NCBI RefSeq assembly: GCF_000003855.2
Contig: NW_003101634.1
Location: 83,407 to 147,406 of the forward strand
Length of the DNA stretch: 64,000 bases
Source of the DNA: Blastomyces gilchristii SLH14081
Lineage: Eukaryota; Ascomycota; Eurotiomycetes; Onygenales; Ajellomycetaceae
Direction: 5' to 3'
The translations under genes and the position numbers were made by a program. Every line of letters starts with the position of its first letter. Position 1 is the first letter of the stretch. This document shows positions 46,769 through 59,149 of this stretch, piece after piece. A model generated the notes under the pieces. The model was given only the letters and a program-made list of their open reading frames with translations. It had not been told where the DNA came from and ran no database searches.

Positions 46769-49700
46769 TATTATTATTATTATTATTCTTCAATTATAGA
46801 TGTATGCAGTCAGAGACTATAACATCTACCTGAGAACTTTAGTTCTCAGGGTTTTTTCTATGTCTGTAAAGTTAACTATTGTACATTCATCAATTTCAGA
46901 TATGCAAAATCAGAAAATTCCAGCTCAGAATACAAAAACTGTTTATAAATTGCAGTGTTTTAACATCTTTTGATACTTTGAAACCATTTGACAATATCAT
47001 GATAAAAGAAAAGAGAGAAAGAACACAGTCTCAAAGATAGACACATTAAATAGATAGATAGAAAGAAATTGAAAGAAAAAGATACAGAAAAAGATAAAGT
47101 AAAGAGAGACTATAATAAAACAAATTATTAAAAGAGAGTGTATAGCTGTTTTAACAGACTATATCTGATTGATTTTCTCCTCTTCATATTCAGATAATTC
47201 TGAATTTAGCCATTTTCTTGTAGCTGCTTGAGTTTCTGATAGAAAGTCTATTAAGTATTTAATTCCTGTCTCAGTTGAGAATAAGAATCTCATATTTAAT
47301 TGATTTAGATTATACTTCTCTTTCAATCTGGCTCTGAGACTATTGTATAATGTACAGTGCATTATAATATACTCAGGATTCTTATTTGCATGACAGAATG
47401 AGCATTCTATTGAGTCAAATCTATCATCAAATCTTTGTATATAAGATTTGAAATAGTCATGTCCTAGTTTCAGCTGTATTATAGATGAGAATATTTTCTT
47501 TTTACATTTAATTAAACAAGATTTTCACTTGGGTTTTATTTTAAATCTTGAATAATGTATACTCTTCTTTTGTTTCTGCCAGCTTTCATTTCACTTGTCT
47601 AAACAAGATTCTTTTATTTTTCTCTTTATAAAAGATCAGAACATAATTTTTTGAATAGATCTGCTTAATTCTGCACTCTTTTTTACAGCTGAATCAGCCA
47701 ATTCATTATCATGAATATTCATATGAGCAGGAACTCAGTGTAGATGAATTCTCAGCTTTGATATTCTTCTCTTTTGAATTTTTAAAATAGAGTTTAAGAT
47801 CAGTTCAAGATTCATTTGATCATTATGAATCTGACTATTTCTAAGTCTTTTTAAAGCAGCTTGACTATCAGAGAATATTCATGTCTCTTTTAAATAATTT
47901 TCTCTTTTATGAGATTTTATTTCAATGAGTTTGAAAGCTTTTACTATTACAAATAGTTCAGCATCAAAGACTTTACATTCAGAGTCTAGATTTCAGAAAT
48001 CTGAGATAAAATTAATATTATCTTCAGTATAAGCAATGTCTGTGTCTAATCTATTCAAGTTCTCATTTTTTAAGTCATCTGAATAAATTAGAATAGAGTC
48101 TTTTATATTGATTGTAGAAATTCTCTTCAAATGCTGTTCATATTCTTTCTCTTTTAATAGTTCACTTATTTGTAAGTCTATAAGAGATTCAAGCTTTTTT
48201 CTTCAGAGAGATAACTTCTCATGATCAATTTTTTCAATATTTAAAGAAGAAAATTGATTTTTAATCAGAGAGCATAGTCTGTACAGTTGAGAAGGCATTT
48301 TCTTTGAAGAATTATTTTCATTTCAATCAAGAAATCTATTCCAATTCAGTTCATTTTCAGAGTTAATTGATGAAAATGAAGAAGAGACTCTTTCTCTGAT
48401 TATATAATTTAAGCTCATCTTTACAACTCTCAGAGCATAGTTCATACAGGCCTTTTCAAATCTAATAGCAGAAGGAGGAATTGAAGCTTCAATTTCCATT
48501 GCTTTAATAGAAGATGATTTAAATGCTTTCAGAATTCTTCTCAAGGCTCTGTTTTACAGACTTTGAAAGAGTTCAGTGAAATTCTCTTGATTATTTCATC
48601 AAACTTGAACTTCATAATCAGCTACTGATGTAATACAGGCTATATATAACTGTCTCATAGTCTGGAAGAATAGACCTCTCTCTGTATTTGATAGTCTGAT
48701 TATGTTGTTCAATAGTCTTTCTGCCTTGACAGTTCTTTGTTGAATATGATATTTAAAGTTCAACTTGAAGTTTAATCATACTTCTAATCATTTGATATTT
48801 ACACTGAGTTTAATCTCACTATTTAAAAGAGTTAGAGATAGTTCTTTCTCATTGAATCTAGAAAAGAAATGAATTAACTCAGTTTTATCTATATTAAATT
48901 AAATTTGATTGATATCTACTCTAACAAAGATTTTCTTTACAGCTTCTTCAATTACTTTTAAATTCTCTTTGATAGTTTTTGAGCTGTAGACTAGACCAAT
49001 ATCATTTATATAACTCAGAGATCACACTATTCTCATATTTCTATTTTTGAATAGATATGCAGTGTATATTATAAATAAAATAAGTGAGATTGAAGATCTC
49101 TGTAATACTTCTATTTTTATCTCAGTCTTATCTTATTTCATTCTATCAAAGAAGAGTTATATAATTCTTTTAGATATAAAATAGTTAACTTATTTTATTA
49201 GAGAAAGTGACAGTTTTAATATCTTCAATATCTGAATTAACTTTGATTTTGAAACATGATCAAATGCTTCTTTTATATCAATAAAAACTGCAGTTGAGAT
49301 CAGACTCTCATGCTTTGCTATTTAAATATTATGAATAACTGAGAGAACAGTGTTAATTACAGAACACTGTTTTCTATCTCTCATTTATTCACTGAATAAA
49401 AGAGAATCATCTATAGAGCTTATAAAAGATAGTTAAGTAACTATTATCTTTTCTAAAACCTTTCCTAGACAGTTCAATAGAGATATTACTCTATATAACT
49501 TAGAAATTGAAGTTTTTCTATTAGATTTTATAAGAATCACTTTAGTGACTTCTCTTCAGCATTCAGAATGATATTCATTTTTCAAGAGATTGAAAAAGAG
49601 CTCAAAATATTCATTCTTTAAGTAGGAATATATATTTTGAATAATTAAGTAATTAATTGAATCAGGATCTGCAGCAGTTTTAACAGAACTTGAGAAGATA

Positions 49701-52700
49701 GCTGACTCTAATTCATCTTATGTAAGATCAGGTCATTCTCAGTCATTTTCATCAATGTAGTTGAGAAGTGATATATTCTCTTCCTCTGAATCTGAATCTG
49801 AATCTGGTGAGTTCTGAAAGAGAATTCTCATGAAAGCTTGACATTTTTTCTCAAAAGAGTTTGCTGTATATAATTCATTCTGAAACTCATATTCTAGAGC
49901 TGGAAGTTTTACTACACTTCTTGTTTTAATATAGTTAAAAGCTTTAAAAACTTCCTTTTCTTATACTTCTTCAAGAAATTTATTCCAGCAGTCTGTTTTA
50001 ACTCTTTTAATATCTGAAAAATATTTATTTCTGACAGCTTTGAACTCTTCATCAGATATTACATCATTCTTTCAATCTCTTCTAGCAGTAGCTAATTCTT
50101 TTCTTTTAGATAAGATATTCTCATTTCATTAAGATTTTGAATACTCAGAAGATTTTCTTTTTGAAATATTATCTCTAACATCTGTTAGAATAATAGATAT
50201 AATAAGCTTCACTCTATTCTCAAGCATTTCATTTGAGATATCTTGATCAGAATTTCAATATAGCTTATTCTGTCTTTCAGATTTTAACAGTTTTATACTT
50301 TCTTCAACTGCTTTTCAATCAGCTTTTTCAAAGTTATACTGATTAGAGAGAAGAGGATTTTCACTCATTTATTTTTCACTCAGTTCAATATCAAATTGAA
50401 TAATCTCATGATCTGATTCTGATGTGTCATTTGAAGTAATAAATCAGTTTACAAGTCTTCTTTTCATTAGATTTTATGATATAAAAGTTAGATCTATAAT
50501 AGACTTCTGTTTCATGTCTTTTCTAAAGAATGTTTGTTGATCAGACTTATTAACCAAATCTATTGAATGCTCAAAGGTTCATTCAACCAGATTATCAGCT
50601 CTCACTGCTCTCTTACATTCTGAATTTCATCAGAGATAATATGCATTGAAATCTCCTGCAATTATAGAGTTTCTTGATAGAGTTATGTTCAGAAATCCTC
50701 TATCAATTATTCAGATATTGTTATTTTTCTTCAATGACTTTTCATTATAGATATTTATAAGCTGTATAGTATCAAACTTATTTTCTTTATCTATAATATC
50801 ACTCATCAGAATATCAGAGTCAGACATGATATTAAATCTTAGATTAAATTAATATCTTGATCTCTTTCTTTCATAGATCACTACTCTTGACTTTATCTCA
50901 GAGTTTTGAGATAAAAAGCAGTAGTAGCTTGAATGAGAAATGATATATTTTTGCTCAGCATCAAAATTCAGCTTCTGAAGTAGTATAAAATTAACTTTTT
51001 ATTCAAATGTAATTTGAAGACATGAATAAATACAATTTAAGTTTCTATTCACATTATTTTGAATAAATATGATTTTTGAAGAGTTTTTAAACTTTTTTTA
51101 TTGTTTTTATTGTATATTCATACTAAAAGAGAGTAGAGAAGAATCTAATCACTATTATTAGATAGTAGATTATAACTATTCTGAAAAGTAGAAATCTCAA
51201 CTGCTTGTATTATATCTAGTTTATTATCAGAGTTATTTCTCAATTCTCTAATCTTAACAGAAGTTTAAGAATTCAAATTCTGTTTACATTTTACTGAAGA
51301 ATTGAAGTTTGAAGACTTAGATAATTGAGAGTTTCTTCTTCTTAAGCTTGCAGTTATGAGTTTACTGGCTTGACTCTTCTCTTCAGTTCTAGATTGACTT
51401 TGAGCTTCATCTTTTCTTCAGTTCTTTTGAGTTCTAGAAGCAAACATACATTCTTTTGAGCTAGAAGCATATTTTTCTTTGCAATTAGAGCACTTAAGCA
51501 GAGTATATTAACAAATTTCACCTCTTTTTGAGCATGTTTCACATTTATACTCACTAGTTTTGTGATCTCTGGCACAGAATGCATATTTTGAGTCTCTAAA
51601 ACATGAGATTACAAAGTGTTCATATCTTTGATAGTTTGAACACTGTGTTTAAGCTTTGAGATTCATTCTTGAGTCTTTGTATTCATGAACTCTCATTTTC
51701 AAATCTGCTACTCTTACTTCAGAGATCTTTAACTGTTTAAGTATTTTTATATATACTAGAACAGAGGCATTTCTCCTGCTTTATCTGAACTCAATTGAAT
51801 TTAATTATACAGGCTTCTTTCTTAGTTGAATGAAGTTGTATTCTTTCAATTCATTTTTAAGAAGTAGTATTTCTTCTTCACAGTCAAAAATTTCAACTGA
51901 AATATCATGAAGAATGAATTTATCTCACTTTTCATCTCTTTTAGATAGAATTATTGTGTTTAGTAATGATTCTACTGCTGACTTTCAGAGATTCTTATTC
52001 TGAATAAGGAATTCAGCACTGAATTCAGACATTGTAGTCAGAATGATGAAGTTTTCAAAGAATGATGACTCAATTGAAGCTATAACTGATTTTTAAACTT
52101 TAATATCAGTCATCAACTGAGAAAAGAACTGCTGATTAATTTCATTTCTGATTTTGAAAATGAGATTTGAGTTTAGCTTGTTTCTTTGCAGAATATTCTG
52201 ATTTAAGACTTTGAGAATAAGTCTTCTATTTCTGAAGATTTGAAAGTTTTTCTCTTTTTACATTTTCTTTTTCACTTTTCTATGAATAGAGACATGAGCA
52301 GTATTCTTCTCAGTTTTCTCAGAATTTTGAGCAGATTTTGAGACAGCAGGTTTAGAGACAGCAGATTCAGCTGCTTAAGCATATATTTTCTTCTAATTCA
52401 AAGAAGAAGAAGAAGTAGAAAGAAAGAAAGAAGAAGAGTAAGATGAAGAGTCAGTGATTATACTAGAAATTTTCAAGATTTTTTGAACTGTGTTTGAGAT
52501 TTCAAGTTTGAACTTGATCATCTTCTATAGTTGTCTAGCCTGAGTATGAAGAATTAATAGAACTTCTTCATTCATCTCACTCAGACACTGCTTTTCAAGA
52601 ATCTTGCTTACTTTTTCAAGTTTCTGTATTTTAAGAACTTGTTATTTCTCTATTTCTTCTTTCTTTCTTCTCTTCAGAATTTCAATCTCAGAAATAGTAT

Positions 52701-54390
52701 TTGAGAAAGCATCTTTTTCCACATCAACTGAGTGTATTTTTGAACTCATTGTTTTCACTCAATGAAAAGTTGATCAGACTGTTTCAATTGAGATATTTCT
52801 AAGTCTGTTTTCAATTGAAAAGTTGATCAGACTGTTTCAAAAGAAGAATAAAAGACTTTTATGTATAAAATACCTGATTTTTTTCATACTAGTTCAGTAA
52901 CTAGATTAGATTTTTGAAGAGAATCTAATAAACTAAAATTGATTTTTAAGATAAATCAATAAAATCTTTACAATCTCTTTCTTGAGATACAGTGAGAAAA
53001 AGTATGATATCAATTGATAATAAATCAGATAATATAACAGTTTTTGAGAGAAAAACTGATAAAAAATAAATCAATTTTTTACAGAGAAATTGATTAAAAC
53101 TATTCAATTTTATTCTAAATCATTCAATTCTTCTCATATAACAAGTGTGTAACTCAAATCAGTTAATAAAGAGTGTAAAAAAGAATTAAGTATTAATAAA
53201 AGCTCTTCAGTCACTGAAAAAGTAATTCTTACTTAAAAGAATATGAAATTATGATAGAAAATAACTCTGTTTTTAATTCTTTGTAAGAATATTATATAAA
53301 ATTCAGAGAAAAACATCTTACTTTTTCAAGAGAAGTAAAAAACTATTTCTAAGATCTTTTTTTTTTGCATTAACTGCTGCAGAAGAATGAGATAGAAACT
53401 GCTAAGATATACACTACTATATACTCTCTATCAAGACTTTCTCTCTTCAGAGTCTTAATATTATAGAGAATATAAGTCTGTTTCTATATAATAATATAAA
53501 TATTATCAGTGAGATGTAGAGGAACTGGTTATTTATATTTCAAAATAGAAGACTTTGTCAATGATTATATTAATATAGAGTTAATTCTCAAATTCAATAG
53601 AAATCTAGTATTGCTGTTCTCAATCTCTTGCAGAATCTATTGAATATTGAGGTATTAAAACTAGATTTAATATATCTCACTATGCAGGGATCAAAGGCTC
53701 AGTCAGATCTTGAGATATACTGATTTTATAGTTGTTGATGTGCTGTTGACTTATTATTCACTGATTATGTATTAAATGCTGTTGCTGAGGTATCTTTTTG
53801 TATTATTCTGCTGGGAATGGGCCAGATTGAGAGGGGTAGTACAGAGGTGAGACTTGGTGTTAAAGTCTAGATACACTGGCAGCAGACTGTGAAGATTGCA
53901 CTTCAGAAGAGTCTGTTGATTATGTGCTTGATATTATTGTCAAGATATCTTTTTGTATTTTTCTGCCGGGGATGGGCCAGATTGAGAAGGGCGGTATGAG
54001 GGTGAGACTTGGTGTTGATGTTTTGAAACATCAAAGATGGACAGGGTTTTCGCGGAGGTTGCTTCTCAGATATCTCCACAACTACAGGTCAGGGATCTTC
54101 CAAAATCGAGAAGATTGGTGCATATGGCTAGGTCACTTCACCTTACAATTTGTATGGCACTCTGGCCCGGGGTTGTGGTGTGGTAGGGGAGAACAGGGGA
54201 TAATCCCACACAGGAGCTTCGAACAACGTCCAGTTCACATTTGGCTGGATAACTCCATCACCACACGGGGTATGCGGTCGGCGATGGGGTCAAAATGCTC
54301 GTATGATCGAGGGCTTTTCGATGGATCTATCGGCGGGTTCTTATTTGAAAAATCGAGCGAGTTCGTGGTGAAGCGGTTGGCTAAAAACTG
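46769..54390 (-). mobile_element. LINE-C, full-length LINE inserted in Gypsy-3
   Basis: 7,622 bp with the 14-bp TSD ATCAGTCTCACACT (46,755-46,768; 54,391-54,404). The 3' (ATT)n tail is at 46,769. ORF2 runs from the zinc finger and RNase H (about 47,360-48,120) through RT (about 48,980-49,740) and endonuclease to about 51,120. ORF1 runs about 51,170-52,750 with cysteine knuckles near 51,480-51,640, and the 5' UTR is 52,755-54,390. It defines both true ends of the family, including the 5' terminus homologous to the ATG22 upstream region. Coding frames are interrupted, with TGA in place of Trp. Confidence 0.94.
53757..54070 (-). repeat. LINE-C 5' UTR tandem monomers (155-bp period)
   Basis: Landmark TATCTTTTTG at 53,791 and 53,946 with parallel flanking sequence (GGGAATGGGCCAGATTGAGA-like; GGTGAGACTTGGTGTT). 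Same arrangement as LINE-A. Confidence 0.85.
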
Positions 54391-54391
54391 A
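53924..54391 (+). other. Antisense open frame in the LINE 5' UTR
   Basis: A 155-aa frame without stops on the strand opposite LINE-C, spanning one 5' UTR monomer and the LINE 5' terminus (MGQIEKGGMRVRLGVDVLKH ... SKCSYDRGLFDGSIGGFLFE). The C-terminal ~45 residues are conserved in the same frame in the ATG22-proximal copy (8,411-8,671). In LINE-A the frame is broken by a CGA-to-TGA change near 40,970. It may be a fortuitous frame in GC-rich, stop-poor sequence; no family is recognised. Confidence 0.35.
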
Positions 54392-54404
54392 TCAGTCTCA
54401 CACT

Positions 54405-55900
54405 GACTGAGTAAGTTGAGATTAAAATAATTCAGTATTATAGTATCTGTGAAAGCTTATTTCAATTCTACAAACACCTGCATGATATCTTGAGTGAGAA
54501 TAAACAGTTCTGTTTTTCTGTCTTTCATACTTCTCTTCAATAGATCTGTAAGAGAGACAGTAATCTATGAATATATATAGATGAATTGTCTGTAGAAATT
54601 TGTAAATTCTAGAAACATCTATATTTTACAGTATATTCATGATGCTGGCCAGTTCTCAATGATAAAGACTCAGCTTCTATTCATTGAAATGTCATTCATC
54701 TCAATAATATAACCTAAGAAATCAATCTTCTGCATGTAGAATGAGCATTTTTCAGTGTTTGTATAGAGTTAATACTGTCTCAAGTGACTCAACACTTCTC
54801 AAACATGAATATCATGTTCTTTCTCTGATTTTGAGAAGATTAAAATGTCATTCAGATATACTATGCAGGAGATGTTAACAAGACTCTGCAGCATCTCATT
54901 TATATAGACCTGAAAGATAACTGAAGTATTACAAAGATTAAAAGATAAAACAAGATATTCAAAATTGTCATACTTAGTATAAAAAGCTGTTTTTCAAACA
55001 TCATCTTTATTAACTCTGATTCTATGATAGACATTCTGTATATCAATCTTTGAGAACATCTTTACTTCAGATAATCAATCAATCATCTTATTAATTAACA
55101 GTAATAAATAGTGATTCTTAATTATCATCTTATTAAGGCCTCTGTAGTCTACACATAGATGTAGTCTATTATTCTTCTTAAGTATAAAGAGTATAGATGT
55201 CTCTGTCAGACTCTTTGATAAATATATTCAGTTCTTTGATTATACTTCTTCAAGATATTTACACAGAATATTCAATTTCTTTATAGATAAGTTATAAAGA
55301 GATCTGTACAGCACTGTTACACTGTTTTTAAGATAAATCTTATATTGTATCTTAATATCAGAAAACTTCACTGCTTCTCTTTCTGAAAAGATATTCTTAA
55401 AATCTGTAAAAAGATGTTATATATATCTGTCTTCAATAACAGATACTGCTGCTAATCTTGCAGTGAGAGTGATGACTTCTTCATCTGTTCTCAAGTCTCA
55501 ATCATCTGCTATACAGTATATTAACTCAATCTTTTTCTCAAGATTCTTCTGATGAAACTCTTCAGATTTCTCTATCACTGTCTCTTCATTAGTGAGACAG
55601 TACTGTCACATCTGAGTAACTCAGTCAATGAGAGAATTATTTTCTCTCAATCACAGAAGATCTAGAATAATGTTCTCATCTATAATATTAACTGTATGAA
55701 GAAGCAGACTGCTCTTCTTAAAGATTTCTTCTAAGTCTGTGATCACACACTTCACTTGAATTATATCAAAATAGTGATATTTTATTTCATCAGTAAATTT
55801 CATATAGTCTGATGAATCTATCTTCTTTCAATTCTTTATCAAAGAAAAGAAATAGAATATAAAATTGATATTTATTTCAGAGTTGAGTAGATATCTTACT
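54405..55900 (-). pseudogene. Gypsy-3 protease and reverse transcriptase, degraded
   Basis: Minus-strand RT with the active-site box YLNDILIFS at about 54,843-54,868 (first catalytic Asp changed to Asn by a G-to-A transition). Flanking palm sequence extends to about 55,250. Protease-like sequence upstream is not resolved. It ends at the LINE-C insertion. Confidence 0.8.
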
Positions 55901-55979
55901 AATATCTTCTTATTCAGAGTATGCATTGTGATTGTAATATAAACTCAGAGATATAAGAATTGTTAATTCTTTTCTTTCT

Positions 55980-56860
55980 CTTCTTTATCTTTCATGAATA
56001 TGTTTGTCAGAAGAGAAGTTAACTTTGAGAAGATATCTTCTCAGTTTCTTCTCTTCTTTGACTTCTTATAATCACTGACATAGTGATTATCAGCTTCACA
56101 GTTGAAACAGAGATCTTTATTAAATCTTTTTTAATATTTCTTTACAGTGAGTGAAGAATCAGAATACTTAAAATTCTTCTTTACTTTCTCTGCACTGAAG
56201 TCATCACAGCACTGTTTAAATTCTATTATTAATTATTTAGAAGAAGTCTTATTAATCTTTTTCTCAGAGAATTGATTATTCAAATAGATCTGAGAAGCCA
56301 GATTGACAAACTCAGTATAATTAGTTAATGAACTCTGATATTATAATATTATTATTCATACCTTGTGAATCAGCTTCATGAGATAAAGCTGTGTTTTTAA
56401 TTGATTCAAATCATCAGTCAGTTTCTCTCAATATTCTTTAAATCTTATATTGAAATCAGAAGAATTCTTATTATCTTATTAATATAATGAGTTGAATCAC
56501 TGCACTATCATGAAGCTGCAGTTACAGTGATCTTCAATTTGATTCAGTAGAAAGTTCTTGAATTCTTTCTAAGTCATGACAGCATTGATACACTCAAGCT
56601 TCCTCTTCTTGATGGCTCAAGTAGTCACAGAGATGTCTTCAAGAAGATTGACAGTGTATATTACTTATATCTTATGAGTATTATACTGGCTCAGATTAAG
56701 GCAGAATTTCTGTTCAAGGGTGCAGATAAAGCTGTGAAATTCAGACAAGGTGTTTCTCTTGTATCTCAGAGAATCTCTGATCTTAATCTCTCTATCTCCA
56801 TAATAGATGTAGGTGTGTAGAGGCCGTGACAGTGACAGAGCAGTTGAAGAGCTCATGTCA
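55980..56860 (-). pseudogene. Gypsy-3 Gag, degraded
   Basis: An N-terminal frame at 56,856-56,665 (MSSSTALSLSRPLHTYIYYG) is followed by an interrupted helical region. A zinc knuckle CFNCEADNHYVSDY lies near 56,070-56,110, its last Cys mutated to Tyr (TGT to TAT). Positioned just inside the 5' LTR. Confidence 0.75.
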
Positions 56861-57045
56861 AAATGTGCAGCAGGTTCAGGAATCTCGGATTCCTACTGAG
56901 GTAGAGGTGTACACACTCTAGGGAATGGTGTAGTGTTTCCCCCAGAGGGTGGAGTCAGGTCAGTCTCAGCACAGGTGCATGAGATCATATCAGTCTGTTA
57001 GAGCTTGACTGATTCAAATGTGTAATCAGGTTGAGCAATTCAAAT
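56861..57045. other. Gypsy-3 5' leader
   Basis: Between Gag and the 5' LTR; relatively GC-rich (56,870-56,980), with CC and GG dinucleotides retained. It would contain the primer-binding site next to 57,046, but no tRNA match can be asserted. Confidence 0.5.
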
Positions 57046-57578
57046 TGTAATGTGACAGAACTGAAGCAGTGACTAGTCAGCAGTATCACATAGAAGTAGT
57101 TGTTTAAGAAGTTATATGAGTGAGCTTGACTATCTTGCTTGAATAGTGAGCTCATAGGCTACAGGGTTATTACAAGAATATCACAGATATGATACTTAGT
57201 ATACTAAGAAGATTGTATGAGGCATACAGTAACTCTTGTATATATTTCAGTAGAAGAAAAACAAATCACTGACTTCTTTAATGAGGAGTCAGCATCTAGC
57301 TATTCTATATAGATAATGAGCGGATACTCTTCTCTCATTTCATAAGCAAGAATAGCTGAAGTGATACCTCAGCAACACCTCATTGCCAAGAAAGAGTAAT
57401 CTGCTGACCTCATATAGAAGCGGGGTTCTCATATTCATCAATCAGATCTTCCTATGATATATCTGAATGATGTCATAGAGTGGTTGGAAACCGGTTCAGA
57501 CAGGATGAAATCATCCGCATGGAAGTGATGGGCCCTGTGGAACCGCAACGGGGCCTTGGCGCGGCCGGGAGCGTGATA
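57046..57578 (-). repeat. Gypsy-3 5' LTR (533 bp)
   Basis: Partner of 42,161-42,693. The terminal ~110 bp (57,470-57,578) is an almost unmutated GC-rich island (GGGGCCTTGGCGCGGCC). Followed by the ATATT TSD and then the rest of the Gypsy-2 LTR. Confidence 0.95.
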
Positions 57579-57583
57579 ATATT

Positions 57584-57697
57584 CATCTTGATCACTGATT
57601 CTTGCACTTTCTCTTTCTTTCCTTCTTTAATGTTTTTATCTTTGTTAAATAAGATCTATCAATATAATACTGATCTATTCAGTGTAGGCCTCTTATA
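57584..57697 (+). repeat. Gypsy-2 5' LTR, right part
   Basis: Last 114 bp of the left LTR (CATCTTGATCACTG ... GTGTAGGCCTCTTATA). With 41,942-42,160 it makes exactly 333 bp. Confidence 0.93.
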
Positions 57698-58016
57698 CTA
57701 TAAAAATGTTTATTGTCTTCTTATTAGAAACTAATTATTCACACATTATCTTCTCATTAGAAATGATTATTCATTGAGAGATATTCAAATGCATAACAAT
57801 GTGTAAGAAATAGAGAAATAGACAAACAGTTAAGTGAACACTGAGTTCTCAGATAGAAGCTTGCTCATCAGTTACTCTGACTCTGTAACAAGATCTTATG
57901 AAGAGAGTAAGATTTTATAAGAGAATATCAGTGAATAATCTGAGAGTTCTGATACTCAAATATATGAGAATATGATTACATATCTGATAATTGATATAAT
58001 TATGTCTAATAATAAT

Positions 58017-58990
58017 ATGGAACTCACGAGCGCGAGCATGGAGATGATATCACAGTGACTTCAAGCAATGTTAAAATTACAACAGCAATAGATAGCAGAC
58101 ATGCAACTTAATAACTTCAATATGAAGAGATTCAATGATTAACTCATACAATTTCAACATCTACAGAATTGAATATAAAAGCACTGAAAGAATGCTTAGA
58201 TACTTCTGCATATTTTAATACTTTCAATCTCACTCTCTACTCATTATAAAGAATGAAAATGCTCATAAAACTGAGTGTAGATGAAGATTTCATCAGTTTG
58301 TTAATTAATCAAGATTGATATATCAATGAATAATTGAAGAATTGTGTGAAACAGAAGTTTCATTTATAAATGAAAGCATGTGAATCAGTATTATAAACAT
58401 CTGATAATATTATAAAATATCTTGATATTCTGTTCTGAGACACTGTCATGCAACAGAAAGTATTAGATTGATTACAGAGTATTTAACAGAGAAACACTTC
58501 TCTTATAATATTCATTCCTGATTTTAACACTAAGATTCTAGAAGTAGATAATCAATCTTGAGAGAATCAAATGAAGATTAGTATACTCAAGAAGACATTA
58601 ACTTTCAAACTCTTACAGACTCTTACAAGTATAGATAAAGATCAGACTTATGAAGACTTCTACACACAGCTTCAGACATTGAATGACTATCTTATCAAGT
58701 TTAAGAGTATACAGAACAGTGATAGAAGATATTACATCTCAGTCACTTATATACCTGCACTGAAGAATAATGATGCAGAGGCCATGAACTGAATAGATTC
58801 AAATGTCTATACATAAGCAAGAGTTTCTGCTGTTTGAACAGGCTTCTGAGTCTCTGAAATCACTTCTGAAGAAGTTGTTAATCAATGTCAATGTGAAGTG
58901 TGCATCAACTGTAACTGATCAGAACACATTGTTTTCAACTGTCAATTAACCTATGTGTCTTCATACTCAAGAGAAAGATCAGTGCCTTCT
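58017..58990 (+). pseudogene. Gypsy-2 Gag, degraded
   Basis: Begins at ATG 58,017 (MELTSASMEMISQ), where a small CG-rich patch survives. Later frames include KDQTYEDFYTQLQTLNDYLI (58,571-58,792). A zinc knuckle CINCNWSEHIVFNC (TGA read as Trp) lies at about 58,901-58,942. Interrupted by stops, mostly at former Gln and Trp codons. Confidence 0.8.
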
Positions 58991-59149
58991 CATTCAAAGA
59001 ATGAATCAGTGCCTGTCTGTGTCAATCACATTACATTAGAGAAAGATTTGGAAGATAACTATGAGAATATCTCAATGAAACAGAGAAAAGATTAGCTTCT
59101 ATTCAAATTCACAAACAGAAGCTTGAAGAGATCAGATAACAATGATTTA

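Larger units (their letters stand above)
42161..57578 (-). mobile_element. Gypsy-3, LTR retrotransposon inserted in the Gypsy-2 LTR
   Basis: Two 533-bp LTRs (42,161-42,693 and 57,046-57,578) with the 5-bp TSD ATATT (42,156-42,160; 57,579-57,583). The minus-strand order is 5' LTR at the right, gag (about 56,860-56,000), protease/RT (about 55,900-54,405), RNase H (split by LINE-C, resuming at 46,754), integrase (about 45,950-44,600), an antisense plus-strand ORF (43,148-43,843), and the 3' LTR. Without LINE-C it is about 7.8 kb. Confidence 0.93.

Noticed and set aside
57480..57734. 84-aa frame spanning the Gypsy-3 LTR end into the Gypsy-2 LTR
   Set aside because: Crosses an insertion junction between two LTRs, so it cannot be an evolved gene.
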